From Sphaerulina vaccinii (Eukaryota > Ascomycota > Dothideomycetes > Mycosphaerellales > Mycosphaerellaceae), in assembly GCA_022570795.1 (NCBI GenBank), contig JAKUDP010000025.1, positions 945,001 to 1,009,000 on the forward strand: 64,000 nt of DNA, read 5' to 3'. The first letter of the stretch is position 1. The number at the start of each line of letters is the position of its first letter. The notes under the pieces are model-generated. The model saw only the letters and a program-made list of their open reading frames with translations, ran no database searches and was not told the origin of the DNA. Positions 21,080 through 33,600 of this stretch are shown here, in pieces. A program made the position numbers and the translations under genes.

Positions 21080-24000
21080 TGTGAGCTGTTGAATGATCAA
21101 TCGGGCGCGAACGGTCTTCTACTCTTCCTCGGAGACTGATGAGCTGCAATGAAGGACGTGGAATCAAGACAAGGACACCTGGAGGTACGACAATGTACTT
21201 GAGGGAGTGATGACACTACTGATACGCCGATAGCGCGCACATGATGCAGCGCGATCAGATTGCCGCGAGATCAGCCAATCAAAGTCAAGCACTCATCTCG
21301 TGGCGTTTCGCACAGCAACTTTGGACAACGCGTACGAAGTCACGCTCAAGCCTTCTGTCCAGACATCAACACGCCTTGCAAAACTAGCAAAGTCGCTTGG
21401 AAACGACTTCGATGCAGCAAGTTAGCAACCATATGTACCTTGAGTGCTAGAAGACGGACGTTGCCGTCTTGCTCTTGCAACACATTCTGACAGCATTTCA
21501 GCTGAGCAGCTGCGATACAGTCACAGGCACGCATCCAATACTGACTCATACGGAGCCATCACGCAGCATCGCCACATCCGATCGCCAGTCGACCGTGCTC
21601 GCGACGAGGAGTCAGACTGCGATCAGTCACGCTGTACTTCCAACACATCTCTACCCACAAGCTGCAACTTAGGCATTGGCGGTCCGGAACCGCTTCCGAG
21701 TTCTTCATGTTGCTGTCGCTGTTGGAGACTTTCGACATTCATCACATGCCGCGGACAATCGTAGCCATGACGCGATCGACGCATTGCAAATACCAGCTTT
21801 TCGTGATCAGAAACTCAGCAGGCGTTGTCAACTTCCATCGTCAACAATTGCCATCTGTTAGATATGATCCGAATCAGTCGACCGGCGACAGTGCAGGAGC
21901 ATTGTCGACCAGCGGACGCGCTATGGCGGTCTCGTTATTGTGAGCAAGAGCGTGCATGCCTCGAATGGTGTATGTTGCGCAACGCTGGATTTCGCTGCCC
22001 TGCTCTAATCGCGCGGACCTCGTACGCAATGGCACGTCCTTGCAGATTGCGTCTCTCCAGTCGACTTCATACACGATCGTACTTTACTGGTCATAGTTGT
22101 GAGCGATGCGCTAACAGCCGGAAAGCAGGGAGCAACGACTATGCAGGAGCTGCCCGCAAAGAGGAAGAGGCGTGACATGCACATTCGCACGCCAGTGGAC
22201 GACGATGTGGCCATGTAATCGAGCGAGGCCTTGAGCTGGTTTCGAATCAGCCGGGCTAAGTCCATGACACTCCCGTTCAAACTTCGATACTGGCGGACCC
22301 ACCACATACCCATATGTGCAAGGACACCCCAACAGCCATGCAACTAGGATTAAATCGTGGTCCGTAGGCTTGAGGTGGGTAGCTTCAGGATGATCCATCC
22401 AAGAAGATGCTGCAGATTCAACAAACGTAAGTGCACAGTGCTCTTCTCTCTTCACCAACTTGTCTCGTTCGACAGCACCAGTTTCTTCCGGAATTTTGGC
22501 CTCACGCAACGCCTCACTTCTGCGACTTGCGCTTCCTCCAGCTTTTATGCATCCTTAACGGAGTCACCACCAACCCGTCATGACCATAGCACTTCTTGCG
22601 GCCCTTCATTGGCAGACGACAACGGAAATCTTGAATACAATTGTTCATTGCAAGCGCAAGTCTCTGCCCGACGAGCAGACTGCTATGTTCCGGGCTATAC
22701 TTCTTTACTGCACACTACAAGAGCATTCAGATGAACACCCAGGAATTCGAATCTGCAAGGGATATCACGGCTGTCCTCACGCTTCTCTGAGCACTCTTGA
22801 GGCCGGAGGGACACTCCGATCATGGCCAACAAGTCTCCGGTGGTCGCGGGTGGTTGTTGGAAATTCGCAGGCACGTGCTCGATGTCTCATGCGGCTCGAG
22901 CACAGGCAAGCGGAGCCGCCAGCTCCCCGATGCTCGGCTTGCCAATGACCAGGCATTAGGCTTTCCAGATTGGAGGTCCGAGCATGTTCATGACCATTCT
23001 GGGTAAAGTCCTGCCCTGCGCGGGCCACTTCAGCCTCTTGCATGTACCACGACCTCACAATCAGCTTATCCATCGACATCTGATTGTCCTTCATGCTCAA
23101 AATTGTGCCAGAAGCCGGCGAATGCTCGACCTCTACCATTAGCTATCAATGGATCATCTGAGACATGGAAGGCACTTGTGGACACGATCAATAAGGTTTC
23201 TGAACTACCGCTGAGTCTGATTTCGGTTCCATTGTGCTGGGTCGTCGGTGGGCAAACGGATCTCGATGGGCGGCTACTGTTTTCCAGCAAGAGAAGCTTA
23301 TAGTGACTTCAGATCTCCTGCAGCTCTCACCGTGTCAATTTTTGCGCTTTCAAGAAGCGCCCCAAGTTCCTTGGGGCTCGCGTCACGATACAAGATTGTA
23401 CTGCTACCGCACGATTCGTCATGTCAAACTTCGGCCACGTTCCTTCCCAAGTCATGGCTGCACTTCAGCGCCAGAGCAATCCTCCGGAGCACCTGTTCTT
23501 CACGAGTCTACGACTACACGAGTGACAGAACTCCAATATATCGCCTTTTCAGCTGTTACTCCCTCGAAATCATTCTCTGAAGACTTTCAGCAATAGCGTC
23601 GCGCAACAAATCGCTACACGGCAGCACAGATGGCAGCGATCTTGAGAGCTGTGCGTTGCGCGTCCCTCCTCCGCAACCTCGCGACCACCCAGCACGCCGC
23701 TTCGCCCTTCGCACCGACAAACTTCTTTCGATCCTTATCGGACGGCGACTTGCTCACGGTGTCGACGGGATCGAATTTCTACACGTCTGCGAGTGCTGGC
23801 CAGCCAGTCACGTGTCTCTTTTGATTTTGAGCCGTCGCTCGGAAAGTGCGACTAGAAAACCGATCTCACCCGATGTGCATGGCAATCGCACATTGACAAG
23901 ATCCATGCCTCTGTGCTCAGGCTGTGTTCGTTCTGGAACGTTGGTCGGATGGCTTGCAGATCAACGAACAGAGGCGAGTAATGCTCGAAAATTTTCGACT

Positions 24001-24460
24001 TCGAGGTTGCTCTCGTGGGGAGCAGTTCAAACCAAACGCTCCCCAAGAAGATCAATTGACGGCTTTGCGCTGTGCCTGGGTGTGCAATAGCCTCAATGCT
24101 GGCGAATTGTTGGTGGGAACGGATCAGGGCATTGACGAGCTGCCGACATTCGACAGCTGGCTTCGAGTGACCCCAGTAGGCATGGCAGAGATTGCCGCAG
24201 GCGAGCAATTATGGCTATCAGCGCCGGCGGCGCGACTTGCGGCCATACGCAACGTGCCTGTGAGAGTCAGCTACATCGATCAATGCTAGCTCGTGGCACG
24301 CAGTCGTATATCGGAGACCTGCTCTGCTATTCGAGCTCATGGCAATGCCCTCCGTCAGAAAATGCAAAGCCTTGGGCTTGCGCCCGAATAGATGTGAGGG
24401 CGTGATGTTCACGAACTTCCGACGTCTGACTGCTTGCCGCGCGAGTGGTAGTGTTGCAAC
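21080..24460. other. Gene-poor 3.4-kb stretch
   Basis: No frame here shows family resemblance, consistent introns or a convincing start. The longest candidates are about 120-145 codons, on both strands and mutually overlapping, as expected by chance in a region of about 50% GC. There are no long repeats, transposon ends or strong AT bias that would mark RIP-mutated transposons. A 64-codon frame at 23630-23824 starts like a mitochondrial presequence (MAAILRAVRCASLLRNLATT) but has no further support. Confidence 0.5.
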
Positions 24461-25519
24461 TTACACGTTGAGGTATAACTTCAATCCTGGCTGATGAAGC
24501 TCTCGTCGGGCACCTTCAAGCAGGTCTTCATACTGGTCTCTTGGCATTTGACCTAGAGCAAGGAATGGATAAAGGGAAACGTCTCTGATCATCTGCGTGA
24601 TCAGATCGCGCGTCTGGTTACCGAGTTGTATACGATCTCGACATGGTCAGCGAGCTCTTGCACAACATTGATGGAAGATGAACATACCTTCGTCCCAATT
24701 GCCAATCGGTAGTCTGGAGACGTGGTAATGTACGTCCGTGAATCCTGCATTGGTCATAAGAGGCCTCAGCTGCGCCCCTATCCGAGGGTTCTTCCCCATT
24801 TGAAGCATCTTCTGACTATACCAATCCCACCATCTGCTCAGAAATGGAGCATCTCTGCCACTATCCGACTGGAAGATTGCGTGGAACTCGACCATCTGCA
24901 GCCAGCCATTCGGCTTCAACAAGGCGTAAAGCTCGCGCACATACGTCTCCCAACGATTGGCGTTGATCCCGTCTGCAAGCATGCGACTGTTGATGAGGTC
25001 GAAAGTTTCAGGTCTCAACCTGTCACTATTGGTATCTTGTCTGAAAGGGATGTTCAGATTCCACCTCTTTCTGATGAAGGACTCGATGCCATCCTCATCG
25101 TCCTCTTCGTCCTCATCCTCATCATCGTCGGAGTTACCTTGCCCAGTGAAGACATCGATTCCAGTAACCACAGCTTCCGGCCTATATCCCAGCAGCTTGT
25201 CGACCCACGCAGCTTTACCGTACCCACAATCGAGGACATCAGCTTCGTCCAACCTTTCCTCTTCTTGAAGTGCAGGTGGCAGGACCACGCCATCGAAGCC
25301 GCCTCCAAGAAGTTTCTGCAATATCTCGTTGACTTCATCGAAACGTTGCTCCTCTTCCTGCAAAAGTTAGCTTCAATCAGGCCTGAGTACCAGCTCGCTT
25401 GGTAATGAACTCACTTCGTCAACCGGACACAAGTGAATGTGGTATTGTAGAGCATAACGAGGATAGTTTCTCCCGGCGTACTGGACGATTGCGTTGTCCT
25501 GAGGCGGCGGGATGGACAT
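24461..25519 (-). CDS. LaeA-like SAM-dependent methyltransferase
   Basis: Exons 25519-25415, 25357-24688 and 24636-24461 encode 316 aa. The first exon reads MSIPPPQDNAIVQYAGRNYP and is followed by the YHIHLCPVDEEEQRFDE segment common in this fungal family. Motif I for S-adenosylmethionine is ADVLDCGYGKAAWVDKLLG; later motifs are FDLINSRMLADGINANRWE and LKPNGWLQMVEF. The final exon (QTRDLITQMIRDVSLYPF, then EDLLEGARREL) matches the usual C-terminus. A run of about 15 acidic residues (DDDEDEDEEDDEDG) is inserted after motif I, which is unusual. Members include LaeA, a regulator of secondary metabolism, but most are uncharacterised and the target is unknown. Confidence 0.85.
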
Positions 25520-27885
25520 GCTGTCCTGGCCAATCTGTATCTAGGATGAAAGGCCTTGCAGAGTTCCACACTGACTCAAGACAGACAATGCTAGAACTCT
25601 GTTCTTCTCGATGACGGCTCGTACTGAGTGAGTAAGCTGCTGACTGGACTCAGATTGCGCACTCGATGCAGCTTGTAGCAGTACATGCTTAGCAGAGGCT
25701 GCAGAAAGCTGCTGATGTGCTCAGTCTAGCGTCCTATACCATTGCATGGCAAAGGAGCCAACCACACCGAACCCGGAGCTAGAAGAGGCCTGCGCCAGCA
25801 GCCGCACGAACGGTGCCGCGTGACCACTCTGACGGTGCCCTTCTAGCTTCGATACTGTAGGCATCCTTCGAACTAGAGACCCGGTGCATGGCGCTGAGGT
25901 ATCAGATAGGCTAGGACCATGCAGCTTTGGGCTTATACGATGCATGGACACCAAAGAGGAAGAGTAGGCGGAAAGCGGAGCCTTCAAGTCGATGCAAATG
26001 TGAAAACTGAGGGTTTCAAATCGACTGGCATCGCAAAACTTCGCAGACCCCCACCGAGGTTTTGACGTTTCATGCAGGAGCAATGTCCGCTTCCGGAAAC
26101 TCTTGATGCAAGGGAGGCTTTTGACAGCCACATCACTCAGATTACAGGTCAGTTCGACTGATCAGAGGAGAACCTAGGCTTCCGGGATCTGTGGATCTGT
26201 GTCTGTTCTTCAGAGCTTCTCGTGTTCACATGCTGGCTGATGATGCGTCCTGTGAATTATATGGATGCTAGGCCAACGCATGAGCTGAGCTTTAATCCCA
26301 GTACGTACTGATCGGCCAATGCTTCCCAGCGACGCGTACCAGCCGACGCCGTGGCTAGAGCGGTTCCTCTTCTCTTCTTTTGTGTGCCTCGCGCCGAGCA
26401 CCTTCGGAAAATGACACAGCTACCTGCATAAGGCTAAAAAGTAGCGTCTTGATCTGGTGTTGTACAGCTACAGTACGGAGCTGCCGTCATGGGTGGTGGG
26501 TCCGTTGCCCATCACTTGTCAACCGCACCCAACCCATTGCACTGGGATTGAGCTTATCCTCTATCTCAACCTTATTCTCACAAAGGTAGGATCAACTTCT
26601 ATCAACAGCATATCATGCTGCTATGCTGTACATCACAGTAGCAACAATCGTACACCGGATCAACGTGCGTGCTCAGTCAGAGAACTGGCATGGGCGAAGC
26701 CGGGATCGGACCGGCCTTGTCCTTTTTGAGCTTCGAACTCCTTGGTCGCCAACGCCTGAACACATCTTCATGAAACAATACGTATGCCGGAAATCGAATT
26801 GAGGCATAGATCGCAAGCGAGCACACACATTGGCAGACATTGTCGACAAGCTCATCCTAGATTACACGTTCCCTGACATCCATCATGATCCATGTGTCCA
26901 CATGGCATTTCATCTCCAAGCGAGAGGAGCTGGGATTATTGCACCCAACTGAGGGGGACGTGGCGTGTCCACGCCTGCACAGATACCAAAACGCTGGGCC
27001 GACTCGCTCTCGTATAGGTTGCACAACATCAGAAATGGATGTTTGTGATGGTAGAACATGCTGTCAGCAGAGCTTCACCGTTGGGCGGTATGCAAGCCTG
27101 GGCTGGGCCGATGCACAACCCATGCCCAGATTAAAGTCTTAGCCACTTTCTCATTAACTCGAGCCGTACAGCACTCCCAATCGCACATGCTCGCCGACGG
27201 CGTGTTGAAAGCACAAAGTGGACTGAATGTCCTGGGAAAGAATCATCTGAGACTGAAAGTAGAAGCTTACCGCGATTGTGTTATGTGTTGGCTGTCGCAG
27301 GTCAGGGAGTCGAAGTTTCTCAAACAGAACATGTTCCCTTGAAAACGAGGTGAGATGAAAAAGCTACACATTTGTACATGCACATCATAGTCCCGTCAAT
27401 TTGGATCGCTTGAGCGCTTCCGAGCCCGGCACTCTTCGCACGTGGAATCCCATATGAAGACTACAGATCGGAAGCTTATTACCCGTCTATCCAGCTTCGA
27501 CTAGCTTTCTGATCAGTGCATGCCAATCTTCTGTTCTCAAGGCCTGGAATATCCTCGAGTTTCTGAAAACATCGTATTCATCAGTCGGCTGACCGCTTCT
27601 TGAGATCCCTCTTCTCTCGCACACGCACCGAGTGACATTCTTCAGAGTATGCATTGATGCGTAGTTGCAGCTTATATACGCCCAGGTCGACGCCAACCTC
27701 GTGATCGTCCGGTACAACAGCCTACTAGGAGACTTGATGCCAGTCTGTCGGGTCAAGTCTCGCACTATGTTGTACGTCCTCGGACTCCTCGCTTCGTCAA
27801 AGCCGGCCGGTGGAGCGTTTCTCGTTCCCATTGGCATCGCCGTGGGGCGTGGCACGTTCGAAGAGCCACTTCAAAAGTCGAAGAT
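25520..27885. other. Intergenic region, no supported gene
   Basis: About 2.4 kb. Short overlapping frames only, e.g. 136 codons on the minus strand near 25721-26131, without family or splice support. On the minus strand, 27487-27720 contains protein-like snippets (DEYDVFRNSRIFQALRTEDW) directly downstream of the doubtful gene ending at 27886. They could be further exons or relics of it. Confidence 0.4.
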
Positions 27886-28438
27886 TCATCGCTCCTGGAC
27901 CAAGGCCTGGTGAACCGTCCGCGGCTGGCTTCTCACAGCAGCTGAAGACGACCACGATGAGAGACGCGGTGTCCGATCGAAATAGTGAGACACTGTAAGA
28001 GCAGAGATACTTAGTATTGCTTGTCGCACAGTTGTCAAGCTCTCTGTAGATTGTATCCCGAGCAGTTGAAGGAAGCGATAGTGTGAGTCGGCCAGCTTCG
28101 TATTCCTGAACACTACCATCAAGCGTTCGATCGACTGTTCAGCACTGTCTCTGCAGACGCGATGGCGGGGAGATACGAGATACCTAGCTCAAGTCGTAGT
28201 GACTTCAACATATTAAAGAAGATGTTGTCATGAATCATGGTATGCTTACACTTCAGTACATTCTACACCGTTGTCATCAGTAGTCAGTCGCGCACTCGCC
28301 TTCTCTTTCGCCCAGTCGAGAAGCAAGTGATCAGCAATGTAGGCAACTCAATAGCGTGCGAGAGCATGCAGGTCATCACACCGACTAGGCCAATGCAATC
28401 ATACCGGAAAGCAACTCAGCATCGCATCGAGCCGCCAT
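27886..28438 (-). CDS. Possible three-exon gene, unknown function
   Basis: I assembled this by hand: exons 28438-28405, 28346-28250 and 28183-27886 join through two GT-AG introns (58 and 66 nt) with matching phases into 142 codons without a stop. The product starts MAARCDAELLSVAYIADHLL and continues with charged, helix-like sequence (LDWAKEKASARLTTDD, SIERLMVVFRNTKLADSHYRFLQLLG). The composition is protein-like but no family is recognised. Against it: the ATG is only 26 nt beyond the stop of the TMEM97-like gene on the same strand, and the introns lack strong branch sites. It may be chance, a relic, or a real compact gene. Confidence 0.35.
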
Positions 28439-28464
28439 CTTCATTACCATGCCTCCAAACTTCT

Positions 28465-29111
28465 TCAATTGCCCTTCTTGATCTTCCCATCAACCACTCT
28501 CCCTGAAGGAGACAATTTCTCACTCAACCTCCCAAACATATCAAGTCCCATAAAAACACTAACAGCAAGATACGGTCCATACCTAGAAAAAGAAACCACA
28601 TTAGCACAGCCCCATCACATCACCAATCATTCCGTTACAAAAACTCACAATTTCCCCAACTCCATCTTCTCGTTCACATCCAACGTCTCCCAACTCAAAT
28701 ACTCAGCAATACAAGTCGCAGTCGTAATAGCAGTCTGCATAGCATAAACCAACAAATGTAACGGGACTTTAGGATCATCGCGTATAAGTGCTCCTACAGC
28801 CCAGAAAGATAGTGGAGCGTGATAGAAGAGTTCCATCCAAGCGTACAAACTGAACCAAGCAGTTGGAGAGACGAATTGTTGGTCTTTGTAGGTGACAATG
28901 TACCATTGTCGGACGGAGGTCATGAAGGTTGGGATCATTTGGGGAGGGTAGAGGGGGTAGATGTCTACGACTATGGAGGAGGTTATTATTGGAGGGTTTG
29001 GTTGTTGTGGGGGATGGGTCAGTGGGCAGGCGTACGGAAGATCACTGGGATGTGGATTGCGAAGAAGATGAGGTAGATGATATCTTTCTTGCGGGATAGG
29101 AGTGGCGCCAT
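28465..29111 (-). CDS. TMEM97/Ema19-like EXPERA-domain membrane protein
   Basis: Exons 29111-29036, 28970-28649 and 28582-28465 encode 171 aa. The spliced sequence has the four membrane segments of the EXPERA family: KDIIYLIFFAIHIPVIFLVD, PTAWFSLYAWMELFYHAPLS, LLVYAMQTAITTATCIAEYL and YGPYLAVSVFMGLDMFGRL. The conserved PLYPP loop follows the first segment. Relatives are human TMEM97 (sigma-2 receptor) and yeast Ema19, ER proteins tied to sterol handling or to removal of mistargeted mitochondrial precursors. The joints IFLVDIYPLYPP and LGKLYGPYLA confirm the intron choice. The C-terminus is basic (VVDGKIKKGN), compatible with an ER-retrieval tail. Confidence 0.9.
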
Positions 29112-29713
29112 GCTCGTTGGTGTTTGTATACTTGTGCTAGTTCTTGATATGATGTGGGATGGGCTTGAATCCTGAGGAGGCGGCTTTGAGCAACAGCCCT
29201 CTTGTTTCCGCGCACGGCGGCTGAGGTAGTCGATGAGATCGAGGTGTGTTTGTTACAGGAGAAAGTCGAAGTGGAAAGTGGAAGATCCGGAGGAGACGTG
29301 ACAAGGTATATATCCTCGCGTGATCTTGGCGCGAATCCATGTTCATAGATGCGGCATTTGTTGGTTGTCTTTTGGTATGGCGACGAGGCTGCAAATGAGT
29401 GAAGAGGTCTAGCTGAACAAGCTATTGCTACAGTAATGTACAGTCGCTGCTCCTGCCCTATATTAAGAGGCTGCATCGTGGAAGCTCCTTCCTATATATC
29501 TGAGTCGCTCCGACATGAAGCGATCCAATTATCTCCATGAGCGGATACGGCTCCCATCTCGCGAGCAGTACCTCTCGTGCTGAACGCTCATGACAATCAC
29601 TCCTGTTGTCAAGTACAAGTCTCGGAGGCAGACCATCGATCCGGTAAGCTCAGTAGCATATCATCTCAAGAGAAGTTGCTCGCGGAGTAGAGTGTATGCA
29701 GACAGCATCAACC
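29112..29713. other. Intergenic region upstream of the TMEM97-like gene
   Basis: 602 bases between the TMEM97-like start and the 3' end of AIM41, both on the minus strand. It should hold the TMEM97-like promoter. No gene or repeat is seen. Confidence 0.45.
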
Positions 29714-30298
29714 TCACTGTCCTAGTATCCGCTTCACAACTCTGGCGACTTCTGCTCGATCGACTGGCTTTCCTTCTAGACTGCCACCAGGACCTAGCAC
29801 CTTCTTCAGCACGTCTCCCATGTTAACCTTGACGTTCTCTGCAGCTGCTTTCGCCTGGTCCACTACTGCTTGCACAGCATTGGTGATCTCCTCTGCGCCC
29901 ATCGTCTCAACGCTCCCGGCGTACTCGTCGAGCACTTCCACTTGCTGCTGCTCCTTCTCCACCAGATCCTCACGACCGGCAGCTTTGAACTCTTCTTGCG
30001 CCGACTTTGCTGCAGCAGTCCGCTTCCTCAGCAGAGATAGCAACTGCATGTCGGTCTTGATTGGGTTCGATGTCTTTGCCGAGTTGGTCACTTCAGCAAT
30101 CAGTCCTCGCAAGACGTTCAGCCGGTTCGTGTCTTTGGCCTTCATGGCTGTCTTGAGATCGCCCTTGAGCTTGCCGAGCAGTGGTGAAGCTGGCGCATCC
30201 GTGGAGGAGAATCGAGTTGCCCGACATGACGGACAGATGCAGTTGTTGCGCAGGGCCAGTCGGCTTCTCAACAGCATGCGTGTCGTGTTCACAGACAT
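29714..30298 (-). CDS. AIM41: Mitochondrial GatB/YqeY-domain protein, Aim41-like
   Basis: A single exon of 194 codons. The first 30 residues are rich in Arg, Ser and Leu with no acidic residue (MSVNTTRMLLRSRLALRNN), a mitochondrial targeting signal. The rest is a YqeY domain: LLGKLKGDLKTAMKAKDTNR, LNVLRGLIAEVTN, QLLSLLRKRTAAAKSAQEEF, and a C-terminal half resembling the GatB tail (VQAVVDQAKAAAENVKVNMG, DRAEVARVVKRILG). YqeY resembles the tRNA-binding tail of amidotransferase subunit B. Yeast AIM41 is known from mitochondrial inheritance screens, but its reaction is not settled. The start faces the Nup157/170 gene divergently. Confidence 0.93.
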   Translation of the reverse strand: MSVNTTRMLLRSRLALRNNCICPSCRATRFSSTDAPASPLLGKLKGDLKTAMKAKDTNRLNVLRGLIAEVTNSAKTSNPIKTDMQLLSLLRKRTAAAKSAQEEFKAAGREDLVEKEQQQVEVLDEYAGSVETMGAEEITNAVQAVVDQAKAAAENVKVNMGDVLKKVLGPGGSLEGKPVDRAEVARVVKRILGQ

Positions 30299-30681
30299 TG
30301 TTGTTGTATTGTGGTGTATTGTGGTGTGGTTGATGTATTGTCTGAAACATCAATGGCTGGACTGGGATCAGCGAGCTTTTGAGAAAGACGCGATCTTCAC
30401 CTCTTCGCGTTTCTTGTAGGAAGCTCTATTTTGTTCCAACGCCAGCAACACAACACCGCCTCCACCACCACTCCACCATCGCCCTTCTCGCCTCCGATTC
30501 CATCCTGCCGACCATCTCACCATCTATACCACGACACCACGATCCACGCTCGTTACTGCATGTCACGACCGATACGAAAACTGGACTTTCCGATGCGCTG
30601 AGCGCAAAGCACGAGAAAGTAGTCTGTTTCTGCGCGTACGGAGCCTGAGACGACACGTGAGGAAGACATTAGGACGTGACG
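30299..30681. promoter_or_regulatory. Divergent AIM41/NUP promoter region
   Basis: A 383-base gap between divergent starts. It contains CA- and CT-rich leader-like sequence (CAACACAACACCGCC, CACCACTCCACCATC) on the nucleoporin side. No other element is clear. Confidence 0.5.
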
Positions 30682-33600
30682 ATGGCGACGCCAGCAACGC
30701 CTCAGCGACCCATACCAGGCGGTTTTGCAGCAACGCCGGCGGGAGCTGGAACACCAGCAGCAGCATCGCAACAGCCACTGGGACAGACCATCTTCGCTGC
30801 AAATGCGGCTACACTGCGCCAAAATGCTCCCACCCAGCAATCGAGCAGCGCGCCTACGCAACAGTCCACGTCTCAAACACGGACACCGATCGAGCGCGCC
30901 GCCAGAACCATAAACAACACATTCGAGCGCGAACTGCAATTTCCAGCACTGGAAGACTATGTTCAACAAGGAGTCAGTGGAGAGTATGAGCAACCCAAGG
31001 CAGGCTCAGCACTTGAGCCTTTTCAGAAGATGAAGCTACATGATCTCCCGCCCAGATTGCTGGAGCAGGCGAATCAAAGCCAGATGAGCATGCTCATGGG
31101 CGTCTTTGCACCTATTGGATACGCCTGGGTGGCTTTTGACACATTTCTGTACCTCTGGGACTACAACTCGCCCAATCCTGAAATTCTTGGCTTCGAAGAG
31201 AACGATCGAAATATCACTGCTGTGCATATGGTTCCCCCGAGGCCTGGTGTCTTCGTCAAGGAAATCAGACATATGATTGTGGTCTGTACTGATGCGGAGA
31301 TGCTACTGCTTGGTGTCGCTAAGACGACTGCGGACAGTGGTGCTCCAGACGTGGCTCTGTACAACACCCGCATGAGTATACCCATAAGAGGGCTCTCTGT
31401 GGACAAAGTCCAAGCTGGTGCAAGTGGCCGAATCTTCTTCACGGGCAGGAATACAGATGACATCTACGAGTTCCAGTATCAGCAAGAAGAAGGATGGTTC
31501 AGAGGCAAGACGGCAAGGCTGTGTCACACCAAGAGCAACATCGGATTTGTCCCAGCAAAGATCACAGCTGTGGGTTCATTCTTTGGCTCAAACACTCCAG
31601 CACAACACATCATGCAGATTGAGATCGACGACTCCCGCGCCCTGCTGTATACACTGCACAGCACGAGCGAGATCAAGGTTTGGCTGATACGGGATGGTAC
31701 ACTGGATCAAGCTATTTCACGGCCATTTTCGGCGCTACTGCAGAACACTGGACACTTCAGCAACCGAACAGATCTGCTCACTGGAAGAGATGTAACGATC
31801 AAGGGAATCAGCGTCTTACCCAAAGCAGAAACATCCAAGTTGTGCTTGATGGCGACAACAAGTACTGGCTGCAGACTGTATCTTTCATTGACAAGAGGCT
31901 ACGGATACCCTGCGGACGCATCGAATCCACCAACAAGCTTGCAGATTCTACACATACGGTTTCCACCCAAGGATCCGAACGCGCCACAGCAACCTGGACA
32001 GTCCCAAGCACTCACTCAAACGGGCCAGGCGCACAGCCAAGTCGACAACACATCCAGGTTACTGACGCCCACCGTGACGGCCTCACGATTCTCACCTGGC
32101 TACTGGTTCGCGGTGTGTCAAGATCCACATGATGATCAGAGAGATCGTGTGTACATTACTGCTCCTGACTCCGCTAGGCTGAAAGGCCCGCAGGGCAATG
32201 GACCAATGAACTATGTCGAGTACGGCCAGTGGATTTCACTGCCTGCGTTAGCCACATCTGTTGCGGAACTGAGCGACGCTTTTGCCGCTGCAGCAGAGCC
32301 AAGAGGCTTTGGTAACGAGCTGGCTGTGCAATTTGACAAGCCGACCGCGGAATTTGCAATTGTGACAACGACCGGGGTTCTTACGATACGGAGAAAGCGT
32401 CTCGTAGACGTTCTTGCAGCAGTCATGAGGTACGGCCCGTCTGGGGAAGATGGCATGGAGGGTGATGTCAAACGACTCGTACGCACATACGGGCGTGCAG
32501 AAACATGCGCTACTGCACTTGCAGTCGCGTGTGGCAAAGGCACTGATGTGGCCGACAGTCGTGTGGCCAGCATCTCGGATCCAGAGGTCCTCGAACGAGC
32601 GCGAAAAGTCTTCATTGAGCATGGCGGGTCAGCGGACTTCAATGCGAACAGTGTGGTGGACAATGGCACAAACCTCGCAGAGAATGTGATACCCAGCCCT
32701 CGGCATGATGGCATTGCGCTCTACATCTCCAGGTTGATACGGTCGATATGGAAGGCACCGATCATCAAGTCAGATCCAGCACCAGCTTCGGGTGGACCAA
32801 AGTTCATTCCCATGATCGGACTGGACAGGTTGAAGACGATTCAACGCGACTTGACGACACTGAGGGACTTCCTGGACCGGAATCGCAGCTTCATCGAAGG
32901 CTTGGCCGGACCAGATTCCCTCCGCAACGCCAAAACACGACAAGACGAGATTGCACTGCAGGGCGAGCATCAGCATATGAACAGCCTTGTGCAACTGCTT
33001 GAGACCATCAGTGAGGGTATCAGCTTCGTGATTGTGCTGTTCGACGAGCGTGTTGAGGACATACTGGCACTACTACCGGACGACAGCAGAGGGAAAGCGC
33101 TTCAGCTGACCTACGAGAACCTCTTCGTCTCAAACACCGGGCACGATCTGGCCAAGGAGCTGGTCAGAGCCATCGTGAATCGAAACATTGCGAATGGCAG
33201 TAACGTTGATACCGTCGCGGAAACACTACGAAGACGATGCGGCAGTTTCTGCAGCGCAGACGATGTAATCATCTTCAAGGCACAGGAACAAGTCAATCGT
33301 GCCAAAGATGCAGGCGGACACACAGAACAAGGGCGAGCGTTGCTCAATGAGAGTCAGCGCCTCTTCCAGAAGTGTGCCGCGAGCTTGCAAACCGACTACC
33401 TGCAAAAGGCCGTGCAAGATTATATCGACATGGATTTCTATGCTGGCGCCATTCAATTGTGTTTGACTGTTGCCAACGAGAAGGACAAGTCAAAGCGCGC
33501 CCTCGCGTGGGTTCGAGATGGCAGGCCAAGCGACGATACTCGCCTTGCCCTATACTTCGCCCGAGCACAAGGCTACAAGATGATCTTCGAGGTGATAAGA

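Noticed and set aside
22205..22255. tRNA-like T-arm (GCTGG TTTCGAA TCAGC)
   Set aside because: The loop is shifted from the consensus and no matching acceptor, D or anticodon stem is found upstream.
21080..24460. Degraded transposon in the gene-poor stretch
   Set aside because: No terminal repeats, no polymerase or transposase text in any frame, and no TA-rich RIP-like bias by eye.
28001..28035. Introner-like 3' end (CAGAGATACTTAGTA) on the plus strand
   Set aside because: Only this short block matches; the other two shared blocks are absent upstream.
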